Shown: positions 62,467 through 64,000 of the stretch, one piece after another
How the letters are laid out: every line of letters begins with the position of its first letter
How positions within the stretch are numbered: position 1 is the stretch's first letter
Source: Chitinophagaceae bacterium
GTDB lineage: Bacteria > Bacteroidota > Bacteroidia > Chitinophagales > Chitinophagaceae
Length of the DNA stretch: 64,000 nucleotides
Direction: 5' to 3'
Assembly (NCBI GenBank): GCA_019752295.1
Contig: JAIEMK010000022.1
Location: forward strand, 1-64,000
Position numbers and translations under genes: made by a program
The notes under the pieces: model-generated
Databases searched by the model: none
The model's input: only the letters and a program-made list of their open reading frames with translations
Told to the model about the DNA's origin: nothing

Positions 62467-64000
62467 TTAAAATTGTAATTGAACACCTAAAATAAACGAC
62501 CTCGCCTGAGGATAGATTCCTTTGTCAATTCCAAATACACCACCTCCAATCTCCGGATCGTAACCAGTATATTTAGTAAGTGTTAACAGGTTCTCTGCAG
62601 TTACATAAAAACGCAATCTGCTGGCTTTGATTTTATTCAAAATATTTGTTGGCAGCGTATATCCAACCTGTACTAACTTAAGACGTAAGTAGTCGCCACT
62701 CTCTAAATAGAAGTCCGACATTTTACCAAAGTTTCCATTTGCATCATTGCTTGTTAAACGAGGAAAATCGGTTGATGTACCATCACCTGTCCAACGACCC
62801 AATGCTTTTGTTTGATAGTTAGAATTTCCAATATCAAGCCTGCGCAAACCTTGGAAGATTTTGCTACCTGCATTACCCTGCGCAAATACCATGAAATCAA
62901 ATCCTTTGTATTCCAGATTTACACTAAATCCAAAACTGTATTTAGGTAAACTATTGCCTAAAAATATTTTGTCGTTATCTGTAATAGTGCCATCAGCATC
63001 GGTATCTGTCCAACGGAAATCTCCCGGTCTGGCGTTTGGTTGAACCAAATTTCCTGCAGTGTTTTTATAGGCATTAATCTCAGCCATATTTTGAAAAATG
63101 CCTGCAGTTTTAAAACCATAGAAACTATTAATCGGCTGACCAACTTGTGTTCTTGTTACAGCACCCATTGACTGGAATGAGGCATCACCAGTAATAAAAT
63201 TGGTAAATGCATCCACATAAGTAACGTTGTTTGATAAAGTAGAGAAATTGGCATTTGCAGAAAAATTCAGTTTGCCAAATTTCTTACGATATCCTAATTC
63301 AAATTCCAGACCTGTATTATCCATATTCGCCACATTGGCTACCGGACGTGTTGTAACACCTACATATCCGGGAATTTGCACGCCTCGTAGTAAACCGGTT
63401 GTTGACTTTTTGTACCAATCAAAAGTCATATTAAAATCGTGGAACAATTGTGCTTCAAAACCAATATTTAATTGCGATGTTTGTTCCCATTTCAAATCCG
63501 GATTATCGAGCGAACTTGGTGCATAACCAGTTGTGATATTACCTGCGTTGCCGAGTGTATAGTTAAAACCACCTACCACAGTTGACAGGTATCCAAAATC
63601 GCGAATATCATCTGTACCTACGGTTCCATAACCACCACGAATTTTTAAATTATTGATGGTGTTGCTTGATTTCCAAAAATCTTCTTTAGAAACCATCCAG
63701 CCTAACGACATTGAGGGAAAATTAGCATACTTATTATTCAATCCGAATCTGGTTGATCCATCACGACGAATGATACCAGTAAGCAGGTATTTTTCCTGAT
63801 AATCATAGTTCACACGAGCAAACAAAGATGAAATTTTATGCAATGTAAAATCAGAAGTACCTGAAGTTCTGTTTGCCTGCGGAATATCGAAGTTAAAAGA
63901 AGCATCTTTATAACTTGTAATTGGTAAATCCTGAATGGTTACAGCAGAATAACCTCCATTATTTTCTACATATGCTCCCTGACCAAGCAATACATTTACA
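62467..64000 (-). CDS. SusC/RagA-family TonB-linked transporter, C-terminal part (5' end outside window)
   Basis: About 510 visible residues with the frame open to the window edge. Barrel strands of the SusC type: SSLFARVNYDYQEKYLLTGIIR, then NLKIRGGYGTVGTD, RKFGKLNFSANANFSTLSNNV and a C-terminal aromatic end (RSFILGVQLQF). The N-terminal plug and regulatory domains lie beyond the edge. Partner of the SusD gene 87 bases downstream. Substrate not known. Confidence 0.92.
   Translation of the reverse strand, partial: VNVLLGQGAYVENNGGYSAVTIQDLPITSYKDASFNFDIPQANRTSGTSDFTLHKISSLFARVNYDYQEKYLLTGIIRRDGSTRFGLNNKYANFPSMSLGWMVSKEDFWKSSNTINNLKIRGGYGTVGTDDIRDFGYLSTVVGGFNYTLGNAGNITTGYAPSSLDNPDLKWEQTSQLNIGFEAQLFHDFNMTFDWYKKSTTGLLRGVQIPGYVGVTTRPVANVANMDNTGLEFELGYRKKFGKLNFSANANFSTLSNNVTYVDAFTNFITGDASFQSMGAVTRTQVGQPINSFYGFKTAGIFQNMAEINAYKNTAGNLVQPNARPGDFRWTDTDADGTITDNDKIFLGNSLPKYSFGFSVNLEYKGFDFMVFAQGNAGSKIFQGLRRLDIGNSNYQTKALGRWTGDGTSTDFPRLTSNDANGNFGKMSDFYLESGDYLRLKLVQVGYTLPTNILNKIKASRLRFYVTAENLLTLTKYTGYDPEIGGGVFGIDKGIYPQARSFILGVQLQF

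Noticed and set aside
1-64000. tRNA, rRNA, CRISPR array or insertion sequence.
   Set aside because: No cloverleaf-like stretch, regular spacer array, transposase frame or terminal inverted repeat was seen in any gap.

Overview
The window is a chromosomal stretch of a Bacteroidota bacterium, most likely a member of the Chitinophagaceae or a close relative. The evidence is two SusC/SusD pairs, a TonB-receptor fragment, PKD-type lipoproteins, A-rich sequence before start codons, TAnnTTTG-type -7 boxes and Bacteroidota-type housekeeping proteins. The family-level placement is an inference. I see no tRNA, rRNA, CRISPR array, transposase or phage structural gene.

Positions 1-7,200 are accessory. 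A truncated TonB-dependent receptor is followed by an esterase, then an ATP-grasp ligase and a YbdK-type carboxylate-amine ligase (a possible two-ligase small-peptide pathway). Next is an ECF sigma factor coupled to a one-pass membrane protein that carries a predicted outer-membrane barrel, then a lipoprotein.

Positions 7,200-40,400 are mostly housekeeping. They hold def, ruvX, a UbiA prenyltransferase, a SpoU methyltransferase, mutS, a GNAT acetyltransferase, glmS, a DUF4954 beta-helix protein, ssb, mnmA, an RsmB-like methyltransferase, the 2-oxoglutarate dehydrogenase genes (E2 and E1) and rpsT. They continue with a two-component system and a DUF2807 lipoprotein, guaA, an orphan periplasmic-binding-protein-like gene, two small envelope genes, the ligase-associated helicase/PdeM pair, a CBM9/DUF5916 protein, a LexA-like repressor and surE. 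Genes are tightly packed, and several convergent pairs are only 4-21 bases apart.

Positions 40,371-58,595 form a polysaccharide/ribose-type utilization locus on the minus strand. The order of transcription is SusC, SusD, a beta-helix protein, a secreted ADP-ribosylglycohydrolase-family enzyme, GH3, a GH127-like enzyme, ribokinase, a GRP-family sugar transporter and GH30. A divergent LacI-type regulator faces the susC promoter, which carries three operator-like palindromes. Ribokinase, a sugar transporter and an ADP-ribosylglycohydrolase together resemble the ribose-utilization (rus) loci of Bacteroides. Positions 58,719-64,000 hold a second minus-strand SusC/SusD set with two surface lipoproteins, cut by the window edge.

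The strongest unexplained signal is a non-coding element found three times (near 1,734, 28,888 and 59,688). Two copies share an exact 24-base core and the third is clearly related. Each copy lies in the same orientation about 30-50 bases before the start codon of an unrelated gene. A family of A+T-rich heptamer-like repeats and a REP-like palindrome also mark several intergenic gaps.
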